DNA of 64,000 nt, taken from assembly GCA_023091665.1 (NCBI GenBank), contig JALJCQ010000011.1:1178001-1242000 (forward strand). The letters are read 5' to 3'. Made by a program: the position numbers and the translations under genes. Shown in pieces: positions 1 to 10,818 of the stretch. Each line of letters opens with the position of its first letter. The stretch's first letter is position 1. The notes under the pieces are model-generated. The model saw only the letters and a list, made by a program, of their open reading frames with translations, was not told the DNA's origin and did no database searches. The stretch is from Pythium myriotylum (Eukaryota > Oomycota > Peronosporomycetes > Pythiales > Pythiaceae).

Positions 1-399
1 TATCTTGTCATGGTCGGGGTAGCAGCTCCAGTCACGTTCATCATCCTGATCTTAGTGTCCTGGGCGTGGATTCCTGCTATGATACGCGGGGGTTACTCAA
101 TCAGATACGAGGTTCTCGTTCGATACCTTGCCATCAAGATTACGCAGGCCGCGATCCAGTCTCCTTCGCTCTTTTTCACCTGCGTCTACGCAGTGCTAGT
201 AGTGCTAGCCTACTTTGTCATCGGGGTTTGTGAGGTGCTGGAATGGATCGCACAGAGATTTCGACCTCTCGGAAGACGTTTTCACCATACGATTAGCAAC
301 TGCTCATGTAGATTTCGGCTCGGGCGACAGGTCAAGCCGCACGAACTCGATTCTCCTCCATTCGTGATACTCGGGGATCTCGAGCGCGGTCAACGATAA
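1..399 (+). CDS. C-terminal membrane exon of an RBR-type protein (cut by window edge)
   Basis: The reading frame is open from the first base and stops at 399, so only the 3' end of a gene is present. It encodes about 132 residues with three hydrophobic stretches (around VTFIILILVSWAW, LFFTCVYAVLVVLAYFVI and a shorter one), then a basic Cys/Arg-rich region and a short tail ending LERGQR. This matches the last exon of the RBR genes further along: membrane segments plus a cytosolic tail. No zinc-binding part lies in the window, so membership in the family is inferred from layout and neighbours. It is convergent with the gene ending at 474. Confidence 0.5.
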   Translation, partial: YLVMVGVAAPVTFIILILVSWAWIPAMIRGGYSIRYEVLVRYLAIKITQAAIQSPSLFFTCVYAVLVVLAYFVIGVCEVLEWIAQRFRPLGRRFHHTISNCSCRFRLGRQVKPHELDSPPFVILGDLERGQR

Positions 400-473
400 C
401 ACATCGACAGTGCCCACAACTATTTCCCATCAAGAACAACGTACATTATAAATTCCTATAATACTCAAACGTC

Positions 474-1215
474 TTACCAGTTGCTAGACGCCTCGGACCA
501 GCGTTCTCGGAGTGAAGGAAAGCAGCAATTGAGGCAGTATCGGACCTCAGTGAAGATTATCATGATCGGAAAGAAAACGATGACAAAGGGGGACCCGATG
601 ACCAACGCACTTGCATTGGTAGCAAGCAGAAAGCCTTGTTTCGGCGAAGTATTGGTGAAGCGCGAACACGGAAGGAAACCGAGACAGACAAGCCAGATGA
701 CGGAGCCACAAATGAGTGATGGCAAGCCGAGGACGAGAGGCACAAAAACCTGGAGAAGACGATAGTGACACGGAGGGTTCGGCCTCGCGTACTTTGATCG
801 GCAGTATCCCTGGCACCCAAAAACGTTCCACCACTGGACCACGAGACTCAGCTCGTCGCAGGAAAAGACCTGTAGGCAAGGCCACAAACCTGGAAATGGA
901 TGACGAAGTCCGGGTGTTCGTCGCCTATATCTTTGCCACACAGCCAGCAGTACATCGCGTGGCAGTTGTGGCACTCGATATGCTGCTCATCTACTCCGTC
1001 GCGCACGTAAGATGGGAGATCAAAGCGCTGCAGGCAGTCGTCGCAAGCTTACCGGGCACGAAGGCAGCGGGCTCGCGACAGCGTGGACAGGCCCCAGGCT
1101 CGGGCGGCAGTCCGCTGGCTGAGTGAGCCGGGACTTCGCTGGCATCGTGCGGCGGCTTTCGTTTGGCAGTAGTTGGGAGAAGCGGCTCCAGGCGGATGCG
1201 GCGCAAGGCGTCCAT
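474..1215 (-). CDS. Half-size RBR relative: RING2-like domain plus membrane tail, no catalytic Cys
   Basis: Three exons read without a stop: 1215-1053, 990-890 and 833-474, giving 207 residues. The introns (62 and 56 nt) have GTAAGC and GTTTGT donors and sit where full-length RBR genes have them, in phases 1 and 0. Residues 1-45 are unlike other members and contain no RING1 or IBR. Then come CPRC, a gap, ECHNC, YCWLCGKDI and HF, which are the RING2 zinc ligands. The GGC that carries the catalytic Cys in RBR ligases is replaced by a Cys-free PDEQHI stretch. Exon 3 opens WWN, as in intact paralogues, and holds two or three membrane segments. It could be a decayed remnant, but the open three-exon structure argues for a working gene. 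A cofactor or decoy role is only inference. Confidence 0.6.
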
Positions 1216-2388
1216 GGCGAGTGTGATGCGATGGGATCACCACATTTCACTCGATTAGTGGGTTCACCGTATTCTTAATCCAGTACATTAATTTCCTCCG
1301 GCAAAGATGTTCAACGTTCACACTGGACTCTTCTGGCCATCCGTCTGTGCTGTGTGCTGAGGGAGCTGACATGTTGACATGGGGCTTACCATCTCGTTGG
1401 ACCGCCCGCCACGCAGCGCTGTTTTCAAGCGAGGCCTCAGGACCAACAAAGACCCTGGAGATTCACTCGACCTGAGCGCGGTAACTTCCTGATACGCACC
1501 CATGTGATGGCGACGACTGCACACAAAACCAAGTGAAGACGCCATAGGAATCTCGCAAACTGGGTTCACGGTGGGTTCCGTCAATCGGAGAACATCACGG
1601 GAATCAACCCAACTGAAAAATGCTCAGGTGTAATTCGAGTGAGATCCTGTTTGGATGGAACCCAGCGATAGGTTGCGACGTAGCGGACTCTCGTTGAGGG
1701 GAAATCATGGCAGTGAGATTGGATCCAACGAGAGATCTCGCGACCGATGGGTTCCGTTGGCCGGGGAGTCCAACCCAATAAAGCCAATTGGCGATAGCGA
1801 GCGTATCCTTCGCCAGGTGTCTCAGTACCGCCCACCTAAAATGAGCGTCTCTGACAGCTCTACTCCTTATCTCGGCTCGCCGCCGACCGTCCTTAAGTGC
1901 ACGAGTGGCGTCACCATCTTCGTGTCCACGATAAGATGGCCGACTACGCAGCCAAGGTTGCGATGAACTCCACGTGTAGCCTCAGACATTCCACCCGTCT
2001 GACGACCCCGACTGGAGCGGACTTTCCTCCCCACTTCATCTCCATCCACTGGAAAGATGGCCTCTGCACCATAGGCGCCTAAGTAAACGGTCCTAGCTAT
2101 AGCTGTTCGCACCGACGTAACGCAATAAACTCCAACTTTCATCATCTTCATCAACCCAACAAAGCCAAAATGAAAGATCCTTCCCACGAGGTTGAAGTCG
2201 CGGGGAATGAAGGTCACGAGGCTACTCTGGTCAAATCAGGGTAGCATAGCGATACAATCGCCATGGCGCTAGTATCACCACTACACCCTGATTTGGTAAT
2301 GACTTGAACCCCTTCACAGGCTCATTTCGAGTCAAATGGAACCTCCGGGCCATTCACTCTACGTTCCACGCGCCCACTACGAAGCTCC
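1216..2388. other. 1.2 kb without a supported gene
   Basis: No frame here has recognisable protein features. The stretch holds the 5' flanks of the divergent genes starting at 1215 (minus) and 2389 (plus). An 11-bp inverted repeat (caaatcagggt / accctgatttg) lies at about 2230-2295. Confidence 0.4.
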
Positions 2389-3594
2389 ATGGTCTGGTCT
2401 CTGCAAGACTCTCCCACCGAGTTCTGTCAGGTGTGCCTCGACGTCGTGCCGTTGTCCGACACCACGGCTTTGTCGGCTTGTCGCCATCGCTTCTGCGTCG
2501 CTTGCATCGCCACGCACCTTAACGTTCAGATTACGGACGGCGAGACGGATCTCCGATGCTTTTTCCGTGGCGAAGCAGGGGCCTGCGGTGCGCCCATTGA
2601 TCCACGAGACATCGAGAACCTCGTGGCGCCGGCCATGTTTGACAAGTACAATCGCTTTGTGATGGCCAAGAGTAATGACCAGAGCCGACAGTGTCCGTTC
2701 TGCGACCACACCCAAGTCACGCAGGGAACAGCCAAGGACCCACGGTGCGTGTGCTCGCAGTGCCAGCGAAGCTTCTGCTTTACGCATAGCAATGCACACG
2801 ATGAAAGCGAAAGCTGCAAGCAATACGAGACGCGCATAAAGCGTGGGGAGAGAATGAGCGGCAGAGTGGTCGGCAAGATCTCCAAGCCATGCCCCAAGTG
2901 CGCGCGTCCTATCGAGAAGAACGGTGCGTACTACGTGGCCCGTGCTTGTTAACAAGATACTGAGTACCGCTGTGAATAGGCGGGTGCCTGCACATGAGAT
3001 GCTGGGTGTGCAGGACTGCATTCTGCTGGTCTTGCAGAAAAGAGTGGAATTTCAACTACAGCAGCCATCACGATGTGAGTACTCGCGTCTGCATTATGCG
3101 AGCTTCTTGCACTGACGAGTTTTACGCCTTGGTAGCCTCGCAACATCCTCAGTTGCCCAAAGATTGCAGAGCACATCGAGCCATCCCTGACGTCCCCGCG
3201 TCGTCCGATTCGATGGCTCGCGCGCTTCGTCTACTACTTAGCGATGGCGATCATCGCTCTCCCACTGACGGTAGCGTTCTGCTGGGTTTGGATCCCATAC
3301 AGCATCGTGCAGGAGGAAAGCGCTGTCTTCACGCGCTGGCGTGTGCTTTTGGTCTACATCGCACTGTTGACCACCCAAGGCTTCGTCAAGGTCGGCAACA
3401 TCGTAGCACCGAGGGTCGCGTTACTTGCCAAGTCAGTTTACAACGCTTTCGCTTTTGTCGGTGCGGGCTTGCTGTGGCCATTCAAGCGCTTGTGCCGCCT
3501 AAGTAGACAGGCGTGTTCCTGCAGACACGAACGGACCCCACCTGAAGAAGAGACGTCGACGACATTCACCTCGTTGGAGGATGGGGAAGAGTAG
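2389..3594 (+). CDS. RBR (RING1-IBR-RING2) membrane-anchored ubiquitin ligase-like protein
   Basis: Exons 2389-2923, 2980-3074 and 3136-3594 join in frame to 362 residues. RING1 starts at Cys13 (CQVC...ACRHRFCVAC), so the N-terminus is very short for this family and an upstream exon may be missed. The IBR (CPFC, CVCSQC, FCFTH) and the first RING2 pair (CPKC, then IEKNG) follow. Exon 2 gives GGCLHMRCWVC and FCWSC, keeping the catalytic-position Cys. Exon 3 has three hydrophobic segments (AMAIIALPLTVAFCWVW, LLVYIALLTTQGF, FAFVGAGLLWPF) and an acidic Thr/Ser-rich tail. RBR ligases pass ubiquitin through a thioester on the RING2 Cys; attachment to an inner membrane is inferred from the tail. The last splice acceptor (3135) was chosen because it keeps frame. 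Confidence 0.85.
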
Positions 3595-4253
3595 TAGTAT
3601 CTCCTAATTGGATGGCAACGAGGTGACTGACAGTCACCTACACTTCCGAAGATGTACATCGTCCTCTCTGCGCCACCTCCACCAAACAACAGAGGAAGAA
3701 ACATACACGGGACAACTCACGAACACCACGCGCTGCGCACTGCCTTGTTCACCGCCTTCGTTGCGCCTCCGAGCGCTGTGGACAGGCCTGAGACCGCCGA
3801 CTTCTCCCACGTGGCAGCGCCTTGAGGTCGCTGAGGCGGCGAGCGGCGCCGACCGCCCCGTCTCGCTTCCTTGGGTTGACTCGGGCGCGCGCTTTTTCCG
3901 AAGCCACTGGTCTGGGCTGATTTCTCTCGGGTCGCCACTGGGCCCAAGGGTGGGTCCGTTTCTATTGTCTTTTTTCGAAGGATTCCTACTTCATGACACG
4001 ACAAGGTGAGCTACTTAGCAATCGTACAAATAAGGGTGGACTATGGGTCCCTCTTCGCCACACGTCAGGAATCTAACGCTACCGTGTTTAGAGAAAACGC
4101 CACGTTGAAGAAGCGCCCCATCCCCTCCTGTGGAAAGCCAGATGACGAAAGAACGGAGAGAAGGCGCAGCCGCGGCAGCCACTGTCCCTGCGCGCGGAGC
4201 TGCTCGCGCGTGCCGACTCATCCGCCACTTCAATCGCCATTGCGCCTCTCGCC
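3595..4253. other. Intergenic, 5' flank of the next RBR gene
   Basis: Nothing protein-like is supported. The last 150 bp are GC-rich and run into the start codon at 4254. Confidence 0.4.
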
Positions 4254-5773
4254 ATGGCTGCGCGCCACTCCGAGCTGCTCGTGCGCCCCGACGCCGCCGA
4301 GGAGAGCCGCCGCGCCAGCGCCAGCGACGCCGACGCGCTCGCCGACGCGCTCGCCGAGGACCTCCGCCGCCCGAGCCCCACGCGCCGCCGCGAGAACGTG
4401 CACCTGCTCTCGCCGCGCCTGCTGCGCGCGCTGCGCAACCTCATGAACACCGCGCACCTCCCCGACTCGGACGACAGCCTCCAGGGCGACAGCGACCTCG
4501 AGGCCGGCGAGAGACCCAGCGCAGTAACGCCTGGAGACGGCGCGGCGGTCACCTGCCAGATCTGCCTCGACGATGTGCCCGTGGGCGACACGACGCGGCT
4601 GACGGCGTGCGGCCACCGCTTCTGCTCGGCGTGCTTCACGCGCTTCCTCACGCTCATGATCAATGAAGGCAAAGTGCACCTCACGTGCTTCTACGAACAC
4701 GCGGGAGGCGAGGCGAGTTCGAAAGACGTCTGCGGCGTGGCGATCGACCGTGAAGATGTCATGCGCCTCACGTCCGCGAAGACGTTCGAGAAGTTTGAGC
4801 GGTTTCTCTTTAACCAGCGACACCATTTCGCGCGCCAATGCCCCCACTGCGAGTTCTCCCAAGTCTGTGGAGGGCCCGAACAGCCGCAGTGCGTCTGTGA
4901 GGCCTGTGGACGCGCGTTTTGTTTTACCCACGGAGCTGCCCACGACACGAGCATGTCGTGCACACAGTACGACAAGCTGCAGCTGCGCGTTGAGAAGAGA
5001 AACCGCCGGAAGATCAGACGCATTTCTAAGCCTTGCCCGAGTTGTCAGAGCCCAGTGGAGAAGAACGGTACGTCGCCACGGTGCATTGAGTGCAAAGAAT
5101 TTGCGTTGACTCAACCCTCAATTTCTAGGCGGCTGCAATCACATGCGATGCGTGTCGTGTTCGACCGATTTTTGCTGGCTCTGTGGAGAAAAAGTCAGCG
5201 AGTTGATCTCAGACCACTACGACGTACGTGCGCTCTTCTCTTCGATGTATACGCTTTGTTATCTCACACGCCTGTGCTTTACAGTGGACAAACGTGAGAG
5301 GATGTGCCGGCCAGCAAATGGTCCATATCCACGGGCTCACGACAACCAACAAGTGTCTTCTCTACACGGCTCGGGCAACGTATTACGGCATTGTCTACCC
5401 GATCGCATTTGTGCTCACTCTGCTGGTCATGGCGCTGTCGTGCTGCTTCGCATTCTGCACCGTCAAGAGCGACCTGACGTTCTCTCAGATATTTCGGTGG
5501 GCCTTCCGTGTGATTGCAATTTCTGGATACACAGCAATCGAGTTCGCGGCCGTCACAGTTGTCACAGGTCTCGCCGCGGGCGTCTTTGGCATTTGTTGGG
5601 TCTTCCACGAACTGTACAAGCTCGGGAAGAAGTCTATGCAGCAGTGCTCGGCGTGGTGTCGAACCAATTGTCCACTGAGTTGCTCGTCGTGTAAAACGAG
5701 AGCCAAGCGCCAGCAACAGATAGACGTGGTTACCAGTCCGCACGTGTTGGTGTGCGAGTACAGCAGGGCGTGA
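4254..5773 (+). CDS. RBR membrane-anchored ubiquitin ligase-like protein
   Basis: Exons 4254-5067, 5129-5223 and 5285-5773 give 465 residues. The first 100 residues are low-complexity, Ala/Arg/Asp-rich and partly helical. RING1 begins at Cys101 (CQICLDDVPVGD, CGHRFCSAC), the IBR has CPHC, CVCEAC and FCFTH, and RING2 has CPSC, GGCNHMRCVSC and FCWLC, so the catalytic-position Cys is present. Exon 3 begins WTNVRGCAGQQ, the family's post-RING2 Cys motif, followed by hydrophobic segments around VYPIAFVLTLLVMALSCC and AAVTVVTGLAAGVFGICW and a Cys/Lys-rich tail. The donors are GTACGT. It lies head-to-tail with the gene at 2389. Confidence 0.9.
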
Positions 5774-5915
5774 GGTTGAGTGCCGATTTTGTTAGAATTC
5801 TGTGGTGTCGAGTGTAAGGTAAAAAAGTGACGATGTATTTTTTTTTGCGTGAAAGCGTCAGAAGGGTGCAATCGTCGACGTACCGCACGAGATCGTTCGC
5901 TGGCTCGTGTCTGGA

Positions 5916-6485
5916 TCAGAGCCACAGTTGGAGGGCATTCAGAACTTTACCTGCAATGTTCCCCACAGCCTGAACAGCAGTCGCAGCGGCCGCCTGGATG
6001 GCTTGCACGATCGTCGAAACGGTCGAAGAAACTGGGGTCGCCCAACGATCACTCGCTACAGCGCAACCGTAGTAAGCGGCAGCTGAGCTTACCAAAACTC
6101 CGTACACCCCACCGACGAGAATAGCTGCTGGAGCCGCCAATGTTACTAGCACTGCAGCTTGCGCAACGAGGACGGAGACTTCGTACCCCTTAATCAAAGC
6201 TGCTCTCACCAACGCTGGCGCCGATGTGATGCCCATTACAATCACGACGGGGGTGCAAGCGACGACAACGACAGCGATGTAAGCGAGTCCGACGCCAACT
6301 AGGAGATAACGCTTGACTACGGGAGTATCTACAAGAGGCATCACTCGTTCTTGCAGGGAAGTAGAGGCACTGTAAAGTGCAATAGCCGCCACAACTGGCA
6401 CTCCGACGATGCACGACACGACTGCTGCCCCTCCGACGATTGTGGCGCCTCCAAGTGAACCCAGAAGCCCAAGCACATCATTCAT
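5916..6485 (-). CDS. Hypothetical multi-pass membrane protein
   Basis: Single exon with an ATG at 6485, 189 residues. Nearly the whole protein is hydrophobic and rich in Ala, Val and Gly, with about four possible membrane segments (ATIVGGAAVVSCIVGVPVV, YLLVGVGLAYIAVVVVA, VSVLVAQAAVLVTLAAPAA and one more) and a Ser/Thr/Ala-rich amphipathic C-terminus. I recognise no family. It has no zinc-binding residues, but it lies last in a run of minus-strand RBR genes and could be a diverged stand-alone tail. No splice sites are needed. Confidence 0.5.
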   Translation of the reverse strand: MNDVLGLLGSLGGATIVGGAAVVSCIVGVPVVAAIALYSASTSLQERVMPLVDTPVVKRYLLVGVGLAYIAVVVVACTPVVIVMGITSAPALVRAALIKGYEVSVLVAQAAVLVTLAAPAAILVGGVYGVLVSSAAAYYGCAVASDRWATPVSSTVSTIVQAIQAAAATAVQAVGNIAGKVLNALQLWL

Positions 6486-6890
6486 GGAGATCTATTTGAA
6501 AGGCGAGAAAATCCGTGAATGACAGACCCACAACCAGTCGAATTGAAACGTACGTTGAAAGGTGCACTGGCCCACACACACCGACTATAGAGACTCAGCG
6601 AGCAGATGAGATCGATCTCGGCCTGCTCGTCAAAGCCAGCGAAGTCGCCCGGATCTTTTGCGATGACAGCACTCATAGGAATCTTGATGTGCCAAGGGAG
6701 CAAACGCAAATGAGGAGCAGCGTTGCCTTAATATTCTCTTGAAGAGATTGATCGAACGAATTCTCAGAAAAACGACACGGGCTTTTCACGCGTAAATTGC
6801 TTGGAAATGAACACGAAACATCGATCAAATTGATGGATTTTATTTCCAAGAACAGAGATCAAACGGTCGAGATGAGACCCCAGGACGCTC
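6486..6890. other. Intergenic, nothing supported
   Basis: About 400 bp between the hypothetical membrane protein and the RBR pseudogene tail. I see no conserved motif. Confidence 0.35.
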
Positions 6891-8148
6891 TCAGTTCCTA
6901 ACAAAATTTTGGATACGCTCTTTTGCTCCGTCAAAAATTGAGTCGAGTACGTTTTCGATCAATTCTGCCATCACAGTCGCGCTGAAGCAGAAGCAGTGGC
7001 GTATTGAAACGAAAAGAGTGGCCCTGGTGTAGTTAATGCATCCGGACGTTCTAATCGTGAGAAGTATTGTCACCGCTAATGCTGGTCCGGCCGCAATTAC
7101 CATGCTTAGACTTTGACGCACACCCGACCAGTCGAAGTCAGCACGCCAAATGGCGTAGTCTGCAGCATACTACCGACCAGCACAGCCACCTGGCATCCAT
7201 AACTGCACGACCATTAGGGATCACCCTGGCAAGATTAATTGCTTAGGTTGCGTACCTAATAATGGTCAGGCGATGTTGTTGGCTGGACTAAAGAGAGGCA
7301 CAACCAGCAAAATGACTCGCCGCAATACAGGCAAGTCATGTGATTGCACTCACCTACGTTTCAAAGTACTTTGAATTCTGGGTATCCTTGCGCAAGAGAA
7401 AAATCTCACCATTCTTCTCGATGTGGACGTCACAACCAGGGCATTGCCTGATTGTACACGTGATCATCAAGTTCTAGTACGGTCGACGCTTTGCCTGAAT
7501 TCAAATTCTTCGCAACTTGTCCCAGCGTGGATAGAGGCGTGGAAGAAGCAAAATCACTGTCCGCATGAATCGTATTTGCAGTCAGGATGGACGTTGCCGT
7601 CGACACAAACATGTGGGTGGTCGCAGTAGTGACATTGGCGGCCAAATCGTGGGTTTTGGCCTAAGAAGCGGAAGCGGATAATCTTGCGTTTGATACGACA
7701 CCACGCTTTTGACCACAGCATCAGAAAGACAGCTTGAGCATTTGCTGGACGATGACTCTAGCAAGCAGAGACAAGTTGGAGAAAACCGCCCTTGTGAGGC
7801 CTGAACTTCGATGTAGTGCCGGAGACAGTTCTTACAGCAGCGATGTGCGCACTTCTCGATGGTGATAACTCCACCATCGTCTAGAGATTCAACGCAGACT
7901 TCACAAACGAAGCGTTTGTTCATGTTACCCCGATATGGATCTGCCCGCAAGGTAGAAACTGGCAGAGGTAAGTTTGCAAGAAGACCGTGAAGCCTTCCGC
8001 TTTTTCTTGATTTCACCTCAGTCTCGTACCAGGATCGCAACACATTCCGAAGAGAGATCCGGTTGGGAAAACTCTCTGACCCCTCGAACCCAATCATCAA
8101 ATTTTTTGCTGCATCTCGATTTGAAGTCGGATTTCTTTGACACTTCAC
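6891..8148 (-). pseudogene. Decayed RBR gene
   Basis: RING1 survives in one frame (CEVCVES, CAHRCCKNCLRHYIEV, about 7930-7790). The IBR continues in another frame (CHYCDHPHVC) and is interrupted by a TGA just before FCFFHA (near 7585). Downstream, CPGCDVHIEKN is in a third frame. The exon-2 block reads ECNHMTCLYCGESFCWLC, and a hydrophobic tail ends at 6891. The order of parts equals an intact RBR gene, but several frame changes and stops separate them, and the first in-frame Met lies well inside. The stop is about 100 bp past the next gene's start, the spacing typical of this run. Confidence 0.75.
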
Positions 8149-8247
8149 TAACGTAGTGTGTCTGTGCTCAGGTTCTTTCTAACGAACAATCCATCCAAAA
8201 ATTGGAGAGAGTCGAAACGCACACCGGCACGTGGCAAAACTCTTGGC

Positions 8248-9262
8248 TCAGCGCCGAATTCGCTCCTTGTTATCAATTAAATATTCTAACACCACTGAGA
8301 CCGCCAATGCCGTGATCTGAAAGCACCCGGTGCATGCAGTGGGGAACGTGACCCGGTGAGACTTGATGAGTGTGTACCATCCGCAAGTTACAACTGTAAG
8401 GAGCGCTGTGATCATGAGAGCCAACAAGGTCACTGCGGCCTTGAACAACATCAGAAGCAGAAACCGAATGTAGTCGTTGTTGCCTTCTGCTCGAAGCTGA
8501 GTGCATCCACCTGGTACAAAAGACTAAGGGAATTGTCAGCCTCGTGAAACACACGTAAGGGCAGTTCTAATGAAGTTTACCTGAAAGTGATTGGCTGTTG
8601 AAACTTCGTCGACTGCAACAAGGCAAAGCCAGCAAAATGACTGTCCGCAACGTAAGCAAATCATGTGGTTACACCCGCCTGGCGCAGCATTCTCACATGT
8701 CAGCATCTCGTCTTTCCTCAAAAACAAGGCAAAAGCGGCACGAACCGTTTTTCTCGATAGCGACATGGCACCCCGGGCAGCGCTTGGTGACTTGTTCAAT
8801 GGTCTGGGAGCTTTTTGACTCGAGACTCTTCAACCGAGCCTCGTGCTCTGCGCAGCTTCGTCCGACGTGCGCGAGGCCGTGCGTGAAGCAGAACGCCCGT
8901 CCGCACGACTCGCAGGCACACTCTCGCCTCGGAGTGCTTCTCTCGACGACTTGCAGGTGCTCACAGTGAGGGCACTGAGCCCCGGAGTCTGGATAGCGCG
9001 CGAAGAACCGGAAGCGCCGAAGCTTGCTCATGGTCTCCTGCGGCACGACGCGCTCGATCTCAGCGTCGGAGATGACGCCGCTGCATGTCGTCGACGACTC
9101 TCCAACGACGTGGAAGCACGTGGGCGCCAGTCGGCCGTCTGCGATCTGGACGTGGAGGTATCGGCCGAGGCAGCGCTGGCAGCATCGGTGCGCGCAGGCG
9201 TGGAGCGTGACGGCCTCGTGGGCGCCGACGTCGTCGAAGCACACTTGGCAGCGGAAGGTCAT
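8248..9262 (-). CDS. RBR membrane-anchored ubiquitin ligase-like protein, short N-terminus
   Basis: Exons 9262-8746, 8678-8581 and 8523-8248 join in frame to 296 residues. RING1 starts at Cys5 (CQVCFDDVGAHE, CAHRCCQRC), the IBR has CPHC, CACESC and FCFTH, and RING2 has CPGC, GGCNHMICLRC and FCWLC. Exon 3 opens SFVPGGCTQL and then gives hydrophobic segments (LLLMLFKAAVTLLALMITALL and ITALAVSVVLEYLI). The predicted start is only four residues before RING1. An upstream frame with its own ATG (9543) ends in a TGA that overlaps this ATG (9259-9262), so the true N-terminus may lie there after an unrecognised intron, or a one-base change has cut it off. The first intron starts GTTCGT, a weaker donor. 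Confidence 0.8.
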
Positions 9263-10328
9263 GCTTGGGAGTCGCGAGCGATTGGGGGAATGGGTCGAGC
9301 GGGCGCGTCCTTCCGTGTCAAATTGAGTTTTGGGTTCATTTCGATGAGCCAGTCGTTGGGAAGGGCGGGAACTAGATTCATGGGTGACTGCGCGTGATTC
9401 ATATCGCTCCTGCAGTCATTCTGGGTGTCGCGGCTGATGCGGCTGGAATCGGCCAGTGGAATGGGCGGCCACGAGGATTTCGTCCAATGGCTCGCGCACG
9501 TTGACTCAGCTGAGGCGAATTCTCCGTCTTCGTTCGCGCTCACGAGGAGTCACAGGCCGACGAAGACAGCACTTCATGCACCGACTCTGCGCAGTCCTCA
9601 GCGATGACAGTGATCGAGAGAAGCGTGGTCGCGTCGGCTGGAAGTGCACGAGCCGACGCCAGCGCGGTGCCGACGCGGTGAAGCCAAGTGCCCCGCCCCG
9701 ACCGGTCGCTTCAACGGATACTTTGGACGCGTGGGTGGTCTGAACCCAACGATCTCGCTTTTGCGACACTGAGCAACGTGTGGCTCTCGACCGAGATGCG
9801 ATCGACCGAACAGTGCGCAAAAGAGTCAGTGGGACGCTTCAAACGCAACTTTTGCCAAGGTTGATGTAGCCATAGATAGCCGAACATGGCGTATGCGAGG
9901 AAACCTCCAGTGCTGGTGAAGTGGTTTGCTCTCGCTCTCGCGGCAGTCGGCTCGACCGGGCTTCCCACCGTCCAGATCTCCTTCACTGTGCCCTGTCCCC
10001 TGCGGATCGTCATCACCGACGAAGGTATGAAGTGGCTCGTCAGGGCAGAGAACTGGGTGCGGTACGAGCGGCTACTGTAGGACCCAGCGTGACGATCTAC
10101 TGCTTACCCGAAACTGCCCTTCGTGTACTCCCGCTAGAGTCTACCACGAGGGACCGACGGTATTTTCGAGCACTGCCAGTTCACGTTCTATTTCTTGCAT
10201 GCCAACGCGCATCCTTCACACGTATCAATTTCCCCAAACACAATACAGTATCTTGGGTACGTCTCGTGCTCCGAGTACGAGTTTGAAAGGCGTGCGGAAT
10301 GGGGGGGGGGGGGGCTTCAGCATGATAC
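9263..10328. other. 1 kb without a clear gene; 14-G homopolymer
   Basis: This contains the upstream frame 9543-9259 (minus), possibly the lost N-terminus of the RBR gene at 9262. A run of 14 G lies at 10301-10314. Nothing else is supported. Confidence 0.35.
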
Positions 10329-10640
10329 ATGGGCCGACGCGTGAATCAAGTCGTCTACCTCTTGGAACGACTCATCGTAGCCCTACAGTGCAAACCAGTT
10401 GTCTTTGTTTTGATTACCCTTCTCGGATTGTTGGCACTGATTCGAAAGCACAGATCTGGATTCTTTCAAGAAGATGGTCAACTTTGCTCGAAAGGTTGCC
10501 ACTATGTTGCAGCGGAGTTCTATTATCTTTGCTACTCTGCCGCCTCTATCGTCTGAATTGTCCTCGTGTTTGCACTATCCATCGTTCTTGGTGGTGCTGT
10601 TCGTGTCGAATGTCTAGCAGCGCATATACACTACAACTAC
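10329..10640 (+). pseudogene. Possible relic of an RBR membrane tail
   Basis: Translation gives hydrophobic stretches (CKPVVFVLITLLGLLALI, then IVLVFALSIVLGGAVRV after an in-frame TGA at about 10554). The layout resembles an RBR exon 3, but no RING part precedes it. It may equally be unrelated sequence. Confidence 0.25.
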
Positions 10641-10818
10641 AAGTTGCTCCACTTCAACGTGGTGGAGCATAGGAGGCTACACATGCACAACCATGAAGAC
10701 GAACACAACCACGTGGTGAATCTGTTGCAACTTGGACAAAGGCGCTTGAACTCATCGATTAGCTCTATAAGGCACACGTCTTGGCGCTTGTGTTGTATAT
10801 TTATTGCAAACATCATCT

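Noticed and set aside
1581..1835. Possible retroelement remnant in the 1.2-kb gap
   Set aside because: Translated words such as RYVATYRWVPSKQ do not match any motif I can name.
4088..5114. Long minus-strand frames opposite the RBR gene at 4254
   Set aside because: They are shadows in GC-rich coding DNA. The plus strand has the domains and introns.
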